Source: CAKSST01 sp045535505
GTDB taxonomy: Bacteria; Bacillota; Clostridia; Oscillospirales; Acutalibacteraceae
Reading direction: 5' to 3'
DNA length: 55,014 bases
Assembly: GCA_045535505.1 (NCBI GenBank)
Contig: JAZSLU010000052.1
Coordinates: forward strand, 1-55,014
Below the pieces are notes generated by a model that saw nothing but the letters and a program-made list of their open reading frames with translations, did no database searches and had not been told where the DNA came from. Shown here in pieces: positions 26,067 through 34,141 of this stretch; position 1 is the first letter of the stretch, and every line of letters begins with the position of its first letter. The translations under genes and the position numbers were made by a program.

Positions 26067-27773
26067 CTATGCTAAAATTTCGCCTATTGCCTTGTCAATA
26101 GCATCTCTTGCGGCAAGGCAGTCTTCTTTTGTTTTGCCTTGGCAGAAAATGTATGCTTTGATTTTAGGTTCGGTGCCTGAGGGGCGGATTACAAAGCTTG
26201 AACCACCGCAAAGTTCATAAGCCAACACGTCTGACGAGGGCAAGGTGAGTTTGCTTTGAGTGTCATTTGCAATATCATAGACCGTGGATGTTTTATAGTC
26301 ACGAATTGTCTCTACCTTTAAACCGCCTATATCTTTTGGAGGACAAGAACGTAAATTTGCGGTAATTTCTGCCATTCTTTGCATACCGCTTTGACCCTCA
26401 AAGTTTTGGCTACGCTGTTCGCACAGGCAATATCCAAACTCTTCATAAATTTCAAAAAGACCGTCAAGCAAGGTTTTGCCCTGCTCTTTATACCAAGCAG
26501 CCATTTCACATATAAGCATTGCGGCAACAACTGCATCTTTATCCCTGACATAACTGCCTCGCAAATAACCATAGCTGTCTTCAAAGCCAAGCAAAAAGCG
26601 TTCGGGATGACCCTGTTTTTCTAAAATCGCAATCTGCTCACCTATATATTTAAAGCCTGTTAGTACGCTTATAAGATTGCAACCGTATTTTTGTGCAATT
26701 TTGTCACCCAAAGGGGTTGCAACAATTGTTTTAACGGCAACACTGTTTTCGGGCAGGTTTGCCTGCTCACTCAATCTGCGCAAAATGTAATTCAGCAAAA
26801 GAATGCCAACATCATTACCGCTGGTTAAGGTATATTGTCCGTTATGTTTAACGGCAAGACCTATACGGTCGCTGTCGGGGTCGGTTGCCATAAGCAAGTC
26901 GGGACCGATTTTTTCGGCATATTTAAGGCCGCACTCAAAAACCTGACGTATTTCGGGGTTTGGAAAAGGGGTTGTGGGGAAAGTGCCGTCAGGATTTTCC
27001 TGCTCGGGCACAACGAACACGTTTTTAACGCCTATGCGCTCAAGAATTTTGCGAACAGGTTTATTACCCGCACCGTTAAGCGGAGTATAAATTATTGAAA
27101 GCTTTGAGCCGTCGAAGTTTTGGTCAATTTTTTGACTTTCGACATTGTCAAGGTATGCCTCAGATATATCGTCACCAATATATTTGATAGTACCATTTGC
27201 TACCGCTTTATCAAAATCAACAGTAAGCACACCTTCAAAAGCATCAATTTTTTCAATATATTCCATCACACTTCGGCTTGCCTCAACGCCCAACTGACAA
27301 CCGTCGGGACCGTAAACTTTATAACCGTTATAAATTGCAGGGTTGTGACTTGCAGTTATAACAATACCAGCATCACAACCGAGGGTTCGCACCGCAAAAG
27401 AAACCATTGGAGTTGGCACAAGTTCGGGGTATATCATGACTTTAACGCCGTTTGCGGCAAGAATTGAGGCGGCATGACGAGCAAACACATCACTTTTTAT
27501 GCGGCTGTCATAGCCTATTGCGACCATTGGTTTTTCGCTTACCGTTTTAACATACTGCGCAAGACCCTGCGTTGCAGTGCCTACTGTATAAATATTCATA
27601 CGGTTTGTACCCGCTCCTATAACACCGCGAAGACCAGCCGTGCCAAAATCAAGAGAGCGGTAAAATCGGTCGTTAATTTCTTCTTTTTTTCCGTCAATGC
27701 TTTTAAGCTCTTCTATTAAATCAGCATCGGCGATTGCTTTTTCTTTCCAAAGGCTATATAAAGTATTAACCAT
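26067..27773 (-). CDS. pgcA: Alpha-phosphoglucomutase/phosphomannomutase
   Basis: Interconverts glucose 1-phosphate and glucose 6-phosphate (or the mannose equivalents), linking central metabolism to UDP-glucose. The 568-aa protein has the four alpha-D-phosphohexomutase domains: the catalytic serine loop TASHNP near residue 145, the metal loop DPDSDR, the sugar loop GFEDSYG and the C-terminal phosphate loop RPSGTEPKIK. The length matches PgcA-type enzymes. Own promoter at 27813-27841. Confidence 0.94.
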   Translation of the reverse strand: MVNTLYSLWKEKAIADADLIEELKSIDGKKEEINDRFYRSLDFGTAGLRGVIGAGTNRMNIYTVGTATQGLAQYVKTVSEKPMVAIGYDSRIKSDVFARHAASILAANGVKVMIYPELVPTPMVSFAVRTLGCDAGIVITASHNPAIYNGYKVYGPDGCQLGVEASRSVMEYIEKIDAFEGVLTVDFDKAVANGTIKYIGDDISEAYLDNVESQKIDQNFDGSKLSIIYTPLNGAGNKPVRKILERIGVKNVFVVPEQENPDGTFPTTPFPNPEIRQVFECGLKYAEKIGPDLLMATDPDSDRIGLAVKHNGQYTLTSGNDVGILLLNYILRRLSEQANLPENSVAVKTIVATPLGDKIAQKYGCNLISVLTGFKYIGEQIAILEKQGHPERFLLGFEDSYGYLRGSYVRDKDAVVAAMLICEMAAWYKEQGKTLLDGLFEIYEEFGYCLCEQRSQNFEGQSGMQRMAEITANLRSCPPKDIGGLKVETIRDYKTSTVYDIANDTQSKLTLPSSDVLAYELCGGSSFVIRPSGTEPKIKAYIFCQGKTKEDCLAARDAIDKAIGEILA

Positions 27774-27812
27774 AACGAGTAACCACTTTCTTTTTGTATT
27801 TTATACATATTA

Positions 27813-27841
27813 ATAATATAATTATTTTTAGCAACTGTCAA
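27813..27841 (-). promoter_or_regulatory. Promoter of phosphoglucomutase
   Basis: TTGACA-17-TATTAT on the - strand, divergent from the sigma factor promoter. Confidence 0.8.
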
Positions 27842-27863
27842 TAACAATTATCTCAATGTGTTC

Positions 27864-27892
27864 TTGACTTTTTGTGCAACTTGTTGTAATAT
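27864..27892 (+). promoter_or_regulatory. Promoter of the sigma factor gene
   Basis: TTGACT-17-TAATAT on the + strand; the predicted start lies about 35 bases before the ATG. Confidence 0.7.
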
Positions 27893-27934
27893 TGTTATAT
27901 TCGGTATGTTGTTTTTGTTATATGGTGAGAATTT

Positions 27935-28498
27935 ATGGAAAAAATGCAGTCATTTTCTAACCAAGAAGAGCTTTTAAAAAAAGCCCAAAACGGTGACGAG
28001 CAGGCTTGCCATAAACTTTTAGCCGCATACACTTCTATGGTACGCGCAAGAGTTCTGCATTATTCGCCCCAAGGCGAACATGACGATTTTTTTCAAGAAG
28101 GCATGTTTGCTTTATATTCTGCCATTCAGGACTACAACTTTTCTTGCGGTTTTTCAACCTTTTCAAAACTTTGTGTTGACCGACGTCTTATAGGGGTGTT
28201 GCGTCGTCGCAATTTAAAAAGGAACGTTCCGCAAGACCATGTCGTATGCCTCACAGACCTCGTATATTCCCTTGCAGACAACCCCGAAGAGCAGTTTATC
28301 TCAAAAGAACAAGAAGCGTTGTTTTGGGAGTGTGCAAAAACTGCTTTGTCCGAGCTTGAGTTTGAAATATTAAAGACCTATGTTGACTGTGGCTCAATCT
28401 CTGAGACAGCAAAAACTCTTAGTAAAGAATTAAAGACAGTCAACAATGCGCTTTTTCGTATGCGCACAAAACTTAAAAAGTTAAATATGCCCAAGTAG
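27935..28498 (+). CDS. SigH-like sigma-70 family RNA polymerase sigma factor
   Basis: This directs RNA polymerase to a subset of promoters. The 187-aa protein has region 2 (DDFFQEGMFALYSAIQDY, then a region 2.3/2.4-like segment) and region 4 (LSELEFEILKTYVDCGSISETAKTL) with a helix-turn-helix. The region 2 pattern resembles SigH/Spo0H, which governs early sporulation, and SpoIIE in this window supports a spore former. It is shorter than Bacillus SigH (about 218 aa), and another alternative sigma role is possible. GGTGAG lies upstream of the ATG. Confidence 0.8.
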   Translation: MEKMQSFSNQEELLKKAQNGDEQACHKLLAAYTSMVRARVLHYSPQGEHDDFFQEGMFALYSAIQDYNFSCGFSTFSKLCVDRRLIGVLRRRNLKRNVPQDHVVCLTDLVYSLADNPEEQFISKEQEALFWECAKTALSELEFEILKTYVDCGSISETAKTLSKELKTVNNALFRMRTKLKKLNMPK

Positions 28499-28554
28499 CT
28501 TAAAGTAAGTAGAGCGTTGTTCACAAAGATGTCGGTGCAATCCCGTCCGGGGCA
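28488..28554 (+). ncRNA. tRNA-like element or degenerate tRNA relic
   Basis: TGCCC and GGGCA can pair as an acceptor stem. TAGCTTA...AGTAGAGC resembles a D arm, and CGG-TGCAATC-CCG resembles a T arm with a near-canonical T loop. The middle is about eight bases too short for a normal anticodon arm and can form only a 3-bp stem with a 4-base loop. The 5' end overlaps the last codons of the sigma factor gene, and a zinc-ribbon gene follows. It could be a relic, a tRNA mimic or chance. Confidence 0.3.
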
Positions 28555-28581
28555 ATAAAACCATCAAGAGAGGTACAAAAA

Positions 28582-28878
28582 ATGTTCGAAGACAAAACAA
28601 TCACCTGCAAAGATTGCGGAGCGGAATTCGTTTTCACGGCTCGTGAGCAAGAGTTCTATGAGTCAAAAGGTTTCGTAAACGAGCCCCAGCGCTGCAAGGC
28701 TTGCCGTGACAAGCGCAAAAACGCTGCTCGCGGACCCAGAGAAATGCACGAGGCTGTATGCAATGCTTGCGGTGGAGTAGCTCGCGTTCCCTTTATTCCC
28801 AGAGACGACCGTCCGGTATATTGCAGTGAATGCTTTGAAAAAATGAGAGCTGCTAATGACTCTGCAGACGCTGAATAA
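28582..28878 (+). CDS. Small double zinc-ribbon protein
   Basis: A 98-aa protein with four CxxC pairs at residues 9/12, 38/41, 60/63 and 81/84, which form two zinc-binding modules separated by a basic linker (DKRKNAARGPRE). The family is widespread in clostridia and often annotated as a zinc-ribbon domain protein; its role is unknown, with nucleic-acid binding a reasonable guess. AGAGAGG precedes the ATG. It follows the sigma factor gene by 83 bases with no terminator between them, so readthrough from that promoter is likely. Confidence 0.85.
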   Translation: MFEDKTITCKDCGAEFVFTAREQEFYESKGFVNEPQRCKACRDKRKNAARGPREMHEAVCNACGGVARVPFIPRDDRPVYCSECFEKMRAANDSADAE

Positions 28879-28916
28879 CGCTTTTTTCACATCCTAATAA
28901 ATTATTTTGCGTAACT

Positions 28917-28947
28917 AAAGGCACAAGAGCTTTGCTTTTGTGCCTTT
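28917..28947 (+). terminator. Terminator after the zinc-ribbon gene
   Basis: A stem AAAGGCACAA/TTGTGCCTTT extended by AGC/GCT, followed by TTTTT. Confidence 0.85.
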
Positions 28948-29080
28948 TTGCACATACAAAAACACCTTGTTTTAAATTATTTTGTTTTTTCGACACAGTT
29001 TTTACACACTTTTAATAAAATATGTGTTATTATATAATTAAATAATTTTGAATGAAATTTTGTCGGGAGTGAACGTTTTT

Positions 29081-29767
29081 ATGAGTGACAAAAAAGTATT
29101 AGTTGTTGATGACGACCTTAATATTTGCGAACTTTTGCGCCTTTATCTTGAAAAGGAAGGCTTTGAGGTAACTGTTGCAAACGATGGCAAGGTTGCTGTC
29201 GATACTGCCAAAAGCCAATCATTTGATATAATATTGCTTGACATTATGCTGCCCACTCTTGACGGCTGGCAGGTTTGCAGAGAAATTAGAAAAGACAGCA
29301 ATGTGCCTATTATTATGATAACCGCTAAGGGCGAAACCTTTGACAAAATTTTAGGTTTAGAACTTGGCGCAGACGATTATGTTCCAAAACCCTTTGATGC
29401 CAAGGAGGTCGTTGCTCGTATTAAGGCGGTGCTTCGTCGCTACGGCGAAAAAGAAGACGTTAATAAAATTGTTAGTTATGACAAGCTTTTAATCAACCTT
29501 ACAAACTACGAGCTTGTTGTTGACGGCAAAACGGTTGACACCCCACCCAAAGAAATGGAACTGATTTTTCACCTTGCAAGTAACCCCAACCGTGTTTACA
29601 CCCGCGACCAACTTTTAGACGAGGTGTGGGGCTTTGAATATTACGGCGATTCGCGTACGGTTGACGTTCACGTAAAGCGTTTGCGCGAAAAGCTTGAAGG
29701 TGTTTCTGAACAATGGTCGCTTAAGACCGTATGGGGCGTAGGCTATAAATTTGAGGTAAGGCAGTAA
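29081..29767 (+). CDS. OmpR/PhoB family response regulator
   Basis: The DNA-binding output half of a two-component system. The 228-aa protein has a receiver domain with acidic pocket VDDD (10-12), phosphoacceptor D54 in LLDIMLP and conserved KP (VPKPFDA), then a winged-helix DNA-binding domain with DSRTVDVHVKRLREKL. The start was set at the ATG at 29081, nine bases after GGGAGTG, rather than an upstream TTG without a ribosome site. The kinase gene follows five bases later. The signal and target genes are unknown; HtrA immediately downstream suggests envelope stress. Confidence 0.92.
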   Translation: MSDKKVLVVDDDLNICELLRLYLEKEGFEVTVANDGKVAVDTAKSQSFDIILLDIMLPTLDGWQVCREIRKDSNVPIIMITAKGETFDKILGLELGADDYVPKPFDAKEVVARIKAVLRRYGEKEDVNKIVSYDKLLINLTNYELVVDGKTVDTPPKEMELIFHLASNPNRVYTRDQLLDEVWGFEYYGDSRTVDVHVKRLREKLEGVSEQWSLKTVWGVGYKFEVRQ

Positions 29768-29772
29768 ATTTT

Positions 29773-31206
29773 ATGCGACCAAAAAACAGACTGTTTACTA
29801 AGTTGTTTATTTCTACGGCGGTGGCAATGCTTGCAGCCATTCTTGTTTCGGTAACTGTACTCAGCGTTATAACAACAGCACATTTCACTACCGAGCGGAA
29901 AAAAGTTATGCTTAACAGTTGTAGCACGGTTGCTCAGTATTGCAAGGGCGACACAATGCAAATTGCAAAAACCTTTCCCGATATTGCAGCGCTTGTTTCA
30001 AGCTCTTCTGATGCGGATGTTTTTGTAACCGACGCTTTGGGCCGTGTTATGTATTGCAGCTGCAACGAATGGCAACAAGACGGCGCTTGTTCCCACTCGA
30101 TTGCACCGGTTAATAAAAAACTTCTTGCAAACACAAAAACCGAGCCGTATTTTGAGTTTGGCAACCTAAAAGGTTCATTTAGAGGATTATACTATACCGC
30201 TCTTTCTTCCATCAAAGACGAGAAAGACAACCTGTCCGGATATGTTTTCAGCATCTCCTCGGCAGACTCTCTAAATGTAGGTCTTTACGCAAAACTGCGT
30301 TGGCTTTACATTTTAAGTTCGGTTTTAACTATGATTGTTATGCTTGCTGTGCAATATATTTCAACCTACCGCATAACACGTCCGTTGAGACAAATGTCGC
30401 AAGCGGCTCGAAGAATGTCGAACGGCGACTTTTCACGCCGCATTCCCGTCACCAGCAACGATGAACTCGGTGAACTCGCAACGGCATTTAATCAGATGAC
30501 GAATTCGCTGTCTCGGCTTGAGGGTACAAGAAGAAGTTTTATTGCAAACGTATCACACGAGCTTAAAACGCCAATGACCACAATAAGCGGCTTTATTGAC
30601 GGTATAATTGACGGCACCATCGAACCCGAAAAGCAACCTTACTATCTTAGCATTATTTCAGACGAAACCAAACGTCTTTCTCGTGTTGTACAATCTATGC
30701 TAAGTTTAGCACAGCTTGAGTCAGGCAAGGCGGCGCTTAATATGCACCGTTTTGATATGTCGGCGCTTGTTTGCGCAGTGGTGGTTGCACGTGAGCAAAG
30801 CATCAACCAAAACGACATTGAAGTTCGCGGTCTTGACGACTTACAGCCAACCTTTGTACACGCTGACCGTGACTTAATTCATCAGGTTGTTTATAATTTG
30901 GTTGACAATGCCGTCAAATTCACAAACAAAGGCGGATATATTGAGTTTTTCGTGCATACTGTTAAAGGCGGTGTGCAAGTTAAAATTAGAAATAGCGGTC
31001 AAGGCATCTCGCCCCAAGCGCTACCCCTCGTTTTTGAGCGGTTTTACAAAGAGGACCGCTCCCGCTCACAGCAAAAAAGCAGCACGGGACTTGGCCTTTA
31101 TCTTGCAAAAACCATTGTTAATATTCACGGCGGTAATATAAGCGTAAACAGTTTAGAGCAAAAATATGTTGAATTTGAGTTTACCCTGCCGAGCGAAATT
31201 TCTTGA
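29773..31206 (+). CDS. Sensor histidine kinase with cysteine-containing extracytoplasmic domain
   Basis: Membrane kinase partner of the preceding response regulator. The 477-aa protein has membrane segments near 14-36 and 176-197, an extracytoplasmic sensor domain between them, a HAMP linker (198-250), the dimerisation domain with phosphoacceptor H262 in NVSHELKTP, and a HATPase domain with N, G1 and G2 boxes (NLVDNAVKFTN, then GLGLYLAKTIV). The sensor domain has C95, C97, C106 and H108 close together, which could bind a metal or act as a redox switch. Four bases overlap the longest reading of the htrA gene. Confidence 0.92.
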   Translation: MRPKNRLFTKLFISTAVAMLAAILVSVTVLSVITTAHFTTERKKVMLNSCSTVAQYCKGDTMQIAKTFPDIAALVSSSSDADVFVTDALGRVMYCSCNEWQQDGACSHSIAPVNKKLLANTKTEPYFEFGNLKGSFRGLYYTALSSIKDEKDNLSGYVFSISSADSLNVGLYAKLRWLYILSSVLTMIVMLAVQYISTYRITRPLRQMSQAARRMSNGDFSRRIPVTSNDELGELATAFNQMTNSLSRLEGTRRSFIANVSHELKTPMTTISGFIDGIIDGTIEPEKQPYYLSIISDETKRLSRVVQSMLSLAQLESGKAALNMHRFDMSALVCAVVVAREQSINQNDIEVRGLDDLQPTFVHADRDLIHQVVYNLVDNAVKFTNKGGYIEFFVHTVKGGVQVKIRNSGQGISPQALPLVFERFYKEDRSRSQQKSSTGLGLYLAKTIVNIHGGNISVNSLEQKYVEFEFTLPSEIS

Positions 31207-31220
31207 AAGGATTGAAACTT

Positions 31221-32591
31221 TTGAACGAATTTTTCAATAATAATGAAGACCAAAAAGAGCTGCCCATTATTCAGCCATCTTTTATAATTGACGAGGACGA
31301 AACCGACGAGGCAGAACAAGCTTCTCCAAATACAAGTCAGTTCAGCGATTATGAAATTGAACAGGACGAGGATTACGAGAACCCGTTTTTTCATATGACT
31401 GAAATTCGTCGTATGCCTCTGAACGAATCTAACCGTGGTCTTAAAATTTTCATCATCGCCCTTTGCGCAATAATTGTGTTAACCTGCTGTACTGCGGGCG
31501 GCTATTTGTTGGGACAAAAAATGGGACAAAACTCGTTTGGAAAAACAAACAATAATATATCTCTCAACTTACAGTCAAAGCCCACCGACAAAAATGAGTT
31601 GACAAAAGCTGAAGTTTACAAAAAAGCCAACCCTTATGTTGTAGGCATACAAGTATATAATGATGACAGCGCATCAACGGCATCGGGAGTAATTTTTTCG
31701 GCTGACGGTTATATCATAACAAACGACCATATATACGAAGATATTGCTTCGCCTAAATTTATAATTTATACGAGTGACCAAAAAGAATATACTGCAACAT
31801 TTGTTGCGGGCGACACACGAAGCGACCTTGCGGTACTCAAAATTAACGAAAAGGTTTCACTCACCCCTGCCGTTTTCGGCGACTCCGACCAACTTTACAT
31901 CGGCGAAAACACTGTTGCCATCGGCAGACCTATCGCCGCCGATACAGACTCAAATCTTACTAGCGGCACTATTTCTTTACTTAACCGCAGGTTGTCAATC
32001 AGTTCAAGCTATTCACTCAAATACATTCAAACCGATGCGGCAATTAACCCAGGCAATTCAGGCGGTGCTTTGCTTAATATGTACGGTCAGGTTATAGGCA
32101 TAACCTCTGCAAAAATTGCGGGGGAAGAATATGAGGGTTTGAGTTTTGCAATACCCTCGGTTATGGTAAAACGCGTTGCCGAGTCGCTTATTAAAAACGG
32201 ATACGTAACCGACCGAGCAAAACTTGGTATATCTTATTATGAAGTGTCTGCGGTAACCGCCGACATAAACAATTATCCCAGAGGCTTGTACGTTGCCGAG
32301 GTTGACTCCACCTCGGGTGCTTACGGCAAACTCAATAAAGGTGATATAATCACCACAGTAAACGGAACGCAAATAACAAGCGACGATATCATGCTTGATA
32401 TTATTGATGGTTGCAAACCCGGTGACACCCTCACCTTAACAGGTGAAAATCAAAACAAAAACAATTTCACTTATCAAATTGTTTTGGGAGAAGACAAAGG
32501 TTCTTCAAGTTACAGCGCAACAAAACAAAACATAAAAGACCAAACACCTTCTCAACAAGAAGATTCATTCAACTTCCCTTTTGGTGATTAA
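31221..32591 (+). CDS. Membrane-anchored HtrA/DegP-like serine protease
   Basis: HtrA proteases degrade or refold damaged exported proteins. The 456-aa protein has an acidic cytoplasmic N-terminus, one membrane segment (IFIIALCAIIVLTCC), a trypsin-like domain with the triad His in TNDHIYED, Asp in RSDLAVLK and Ser in GNSGGAL, and one C-terminal PDZ domain. The start was set at the TTG at 31221, eight bases after AAAGGA; the first possible TTG at 31203 lies within the kinase gene. It is probably co-transcribed with the two-component system, a common envelope-stress arrangement. Confidence 0.88.
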   Translation: MNEFFNNNEDQKELPIIQPSFIIDEDETDEAEQASPNTSQFSDYEIEQDEDYENPFFHMTEIRRMPLNESNRGLKIFIIALCAIIVLTCCTAGGYLLGQKMGQNSFGKTNNNISLNLQSKPTDKNELTKAEVYKKANPYVVGIQVYNDDSASTASGVIFSADGYIITNDHIYEDIASPKFIIYTSDQKEYTATFVAGDTRSDLAVLKINEKVSLTPAVFGDSDQLYIGENTVAIGRPIAADTDSNLTSGTISLLNRRLSISSSYSLKYIQTDAAINPGNSGGALLNMYGQVIGITSAKIAGEEYEGLSFAIPSVMVKRVAESLIKNGYVTDRAKLGISYYEVSAVTADINNYPRGLYVAEVDSTSGAYGKLNKGDIITTVNGTQITSDDIMLDIIDGCKPGDTLTLTGENQNKNNFTYQIVLGEDKGSSSYSATKQNIKDQTPSQQEDSFNFPFGD

Positions 32592-32625
32592 TTTTTGGAG
32601 TAAATATTATTTTTTGGTGATAAAA

Positions 32626-33207
32626 ATGGCAGAAAACATTTTCAAAATTGAAAACGAAGACCTAATTAAACAAATTAAAGCAGATGCTGCTGCTGCCGCA
32701 AAGGAACTGCTTTTGGCGGCAAATTTACAAAAAGGGCAAATTGTTATCATTGGTTGCTCAAGCAGTGAGGTTGTGGGCAAAACCGTTGGCAGTCATTCAA
32801 CCCCAGAGGTTGGCAAAGCAATTTACGACGGTCTTAACAGCGTTTTTGGCAAAAAAGGCATTTTTATCGCAGCACAATGCTGTGAGCATTTAAACCGCGC
32901 CGTTATCGTCGAACGCGAGGCGGTCCCCTTTGCCGATATTGTCAACGTTGTTCCCCAGCCCAAAGCGGGCGGCAGTTTCGCAACCGCTTGCTACAGTGCT
33001 TTTAAAAACCCGGTTGCTTTAGAAAGCATTAAGGCTGATGCAGGGCTTGACATTGGCTTAACCCTTATAGGTATGCACTTAAAAAGTGTTGCCGTACCTT
33101 TAAGACTTAATAATAACCACATAGGCGAAGCTTTTGTTACAGCTGCAAGGGTGCGTCCCAAATTTATCGGCGGCGAGAGAGCACACTACAATGACAATTT
33201 AAAATAA
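32626..33207 (+). CDS. TIGR01440/UPF0340 family protein (YwlG-like)
   Basis: A conserved protein of unknown function found across Firmicutes. The 193-aa protein has the family features GCSSSEVVG and the FIAAQCCEHLNRAVIVERE stretch containing the paired cysteines. The start was placed at the ATG at 32626 after GGTGAT; upstream in-frame codons overlap the end of htrA. It follows htrA closely and is ended by a bidirectional terminator. Confidence 0.85.
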   Translation: MAENIFKIENEDLIKQIKADAAAAAKELLLAANLQKGQIVIIGCSSSEVVGKTVGSHSTPEVGKAIYDGLNSVFGKKGIFIAAQCCEHLNRAVIVEREAVPFADIVNVVPQPKAGGSFATACYSAFKNPVALESIKADAGLDIGLTLIGMHLKSVAVPLRLNNNHIGEAFVTAARVRPKFIGGERAHYNDNLK

Positions 33208-33211
33208 AAAC

Positions 33212-33247
33212 AAAAATGCAAAGTCGGCTTTTGACTTTGCATTTTTT
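33212..33247. terminator. Bidirectional terminator between the YwlG-like gene and the small-protein operon
   Basis: AAAATGCAAAGTC and its complement GACTTTGCATTTT flank a 7-base loop, with T-runs on both strands. Confidence 0.85.
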
Positions 33248-33512
33248 ATAACATAATATAAATAAGCGCCATAATAAGCAACTCATCCGCCTCATCGGCG
33301 CAAAGCAAAAGCGCCAACGCAATAATAATTATGCGGTCGCTGTCAAGCTCAATATTTTTAAAATTAAGCAACCCAAGCAGGTCCTTGCTCTTTGGCGTAG
33401 GCGGGTTTTTTTCGGTTTCTTTTTTTGGTGCACTTTTGGGAGCAGACCTTTGCGCTCGTTGTGCCGCCTGCTCATTCATTTTTGCAAAATCCTCACGGGT
33501 ATATTCAGCCAT
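33246..33512 (-). CDS. Small protein of unknown function with hydrophobic C-terminus
   Basis: An 88-aa protein: a charged, Lys/Pro-rich N-terminal half (about 1-45) and a strongly hydrophobic C-terminus made of two short helices (about 59-72 and 78-88) separated by an acidic CADEADE turn. This suggests a hairpin membrane insertion or a surface-associated small protein. GAGGTGAC precedes the ATG. Last of three consecutive small genes on the - strand; nine bases follow the preceding stop. I do not recognise a characterised family, although similar C-termini occur in clostridial hypothetical proteins. Confidence 0.75.
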   Translation of the reverse strand: MAEYTREDFAKMNEQAAQRAQRSAPKSAPKKETEKNPPTPKSKDLLGLLNFKNIELDSDRIIIIALALLLCADEADELLIMALIYIML

Positions 33513-33521
33513 TTTGTCACC

Positions 33522-33860
33522 TCAAAACAAACCGCTTTTTGATATAAGCGGTGCAACGCTCACAAGCTGTAAAATTTTTACTGCCTTATCAACCCGCTCA
33601 CGCCTTGCCTCACTCAAATGGGGCTTAAGCGCAAGTAACAATTTAACTCTGGGGTCGTTTTTACTTGCGCTCATCGCACTGGCTGCCTCCATAAGCGCAC
33701 CCATATTGTCAGGCAAGGGCATACCGGAAAGTAAATCTCCCAGCCCTGACGACTGCTCGTTTTCTTGGTTTCCAAGCAAACTTTGCGCCATAGTTTTCAA
33801 TTTTTCCATACCATCTTTGCTTTCAAGCAAAGATGAAATCTTATCGGCTATATCATCCAT
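33522..33860 (-). CDS. Small helical protein of unknown function
   Basis: A 112-aa protein predicted to be mostly alpha-helical. Its C-terminal half contains the stretch DPRVKLLLALKPHLSEARRERVD, a pattern I associate with conserved hypothetical proteins of gut Clostridia; no function can be given. The middle is rich in Met, Gly and Ser (LGDLLSGMPLPDNMGALMEAAS). The start was set at the ATG at 33860, six bases after GGAAGTGG; the GTG nine bases earlier falls in that site. Its start overlaps the end of the preceding gene by eight bases, so translation is probably coupled. Confidence 0.75.
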   Translation of the reverse strand: MDDIADKISSLLESKDGMEKLKTMAQSLLGNQENEQSSGLGDLLSGMPLPDNMGALMEAASAMSASKNDPRVKLLLALKPHLSEARRERVDKAVKILQLVSVAPLISKSGLF

Positions 33861-34092
33861 TTTTACCACTTCCGAAAAGCTGTTGCAAAAGCCTTTTGCC
33901 CTGAGGCGAGTTAAGAATCATTTTTGTTGCCTCTTTGTCATTTAAAATGGTTTTTATTTTATGTTGTTCATTGGGCGAAAGCGACTCAAGCAATGAATCA
34001 AGTTTTCCGTTTTTGACTGCGTCGGCAGCATTGTTTTCTCCTGCTTGTTTTAAAGCATCGGCAATTTTATTTTTATCGGGCATATTATTCAT
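33853..34092 (-). CDS. Small protein of unknown function, first gene of a three-gene operon
   Basis: A 79-aa protein, charged and helical, with the central block LLESLSPNEQHKIKTILNDKEATKMIL that resembles the middle part of other clostridial small proteins. No signal peptide or membrane segment. GGAGG lies seven bases before the ATG. The gene diverges from the phosphodiesterase gene, and the two promoters overlap. Confidence 0.75.
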   Translation of the reverse strand: MNNMPDKNKIADALKQAGENNAADAVKNGKLDSLLESLSPNEQHKIKTILNDKEATKMILNSPQGKRLLQQLFGSGKNG

Positions 34093-34120
34093 TGATTTAC
34101 CTCCAAGAATGTTCTATAAT
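34092..34120 (+). promoter_or_regulatory. Promoter of the phosphodiesterase gene (leaderless transcript)
   Basis: TTGATT-17-TATAAT on the + strand. The start codon begins eight bases after the -10 box, which is where transcription should start, so the mRNA would have no leader. The -35 box starts at the first base of the divergent gene's start codon. Confidence 0.7.
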
Positions 34121-34141
34121 ACATACTATGAAAGATGTAAA
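34113..34141 (-). promoter_or_regulatory. Promoter of the three-gene small-protein operon
   Basis: TTTACA-17-TATAGA on the - strand. Its -10 box shares bases with the -10 box of the opposing phosphodiesterase promoter, so the two cannot be occupied at once. Confidence 0.5.
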
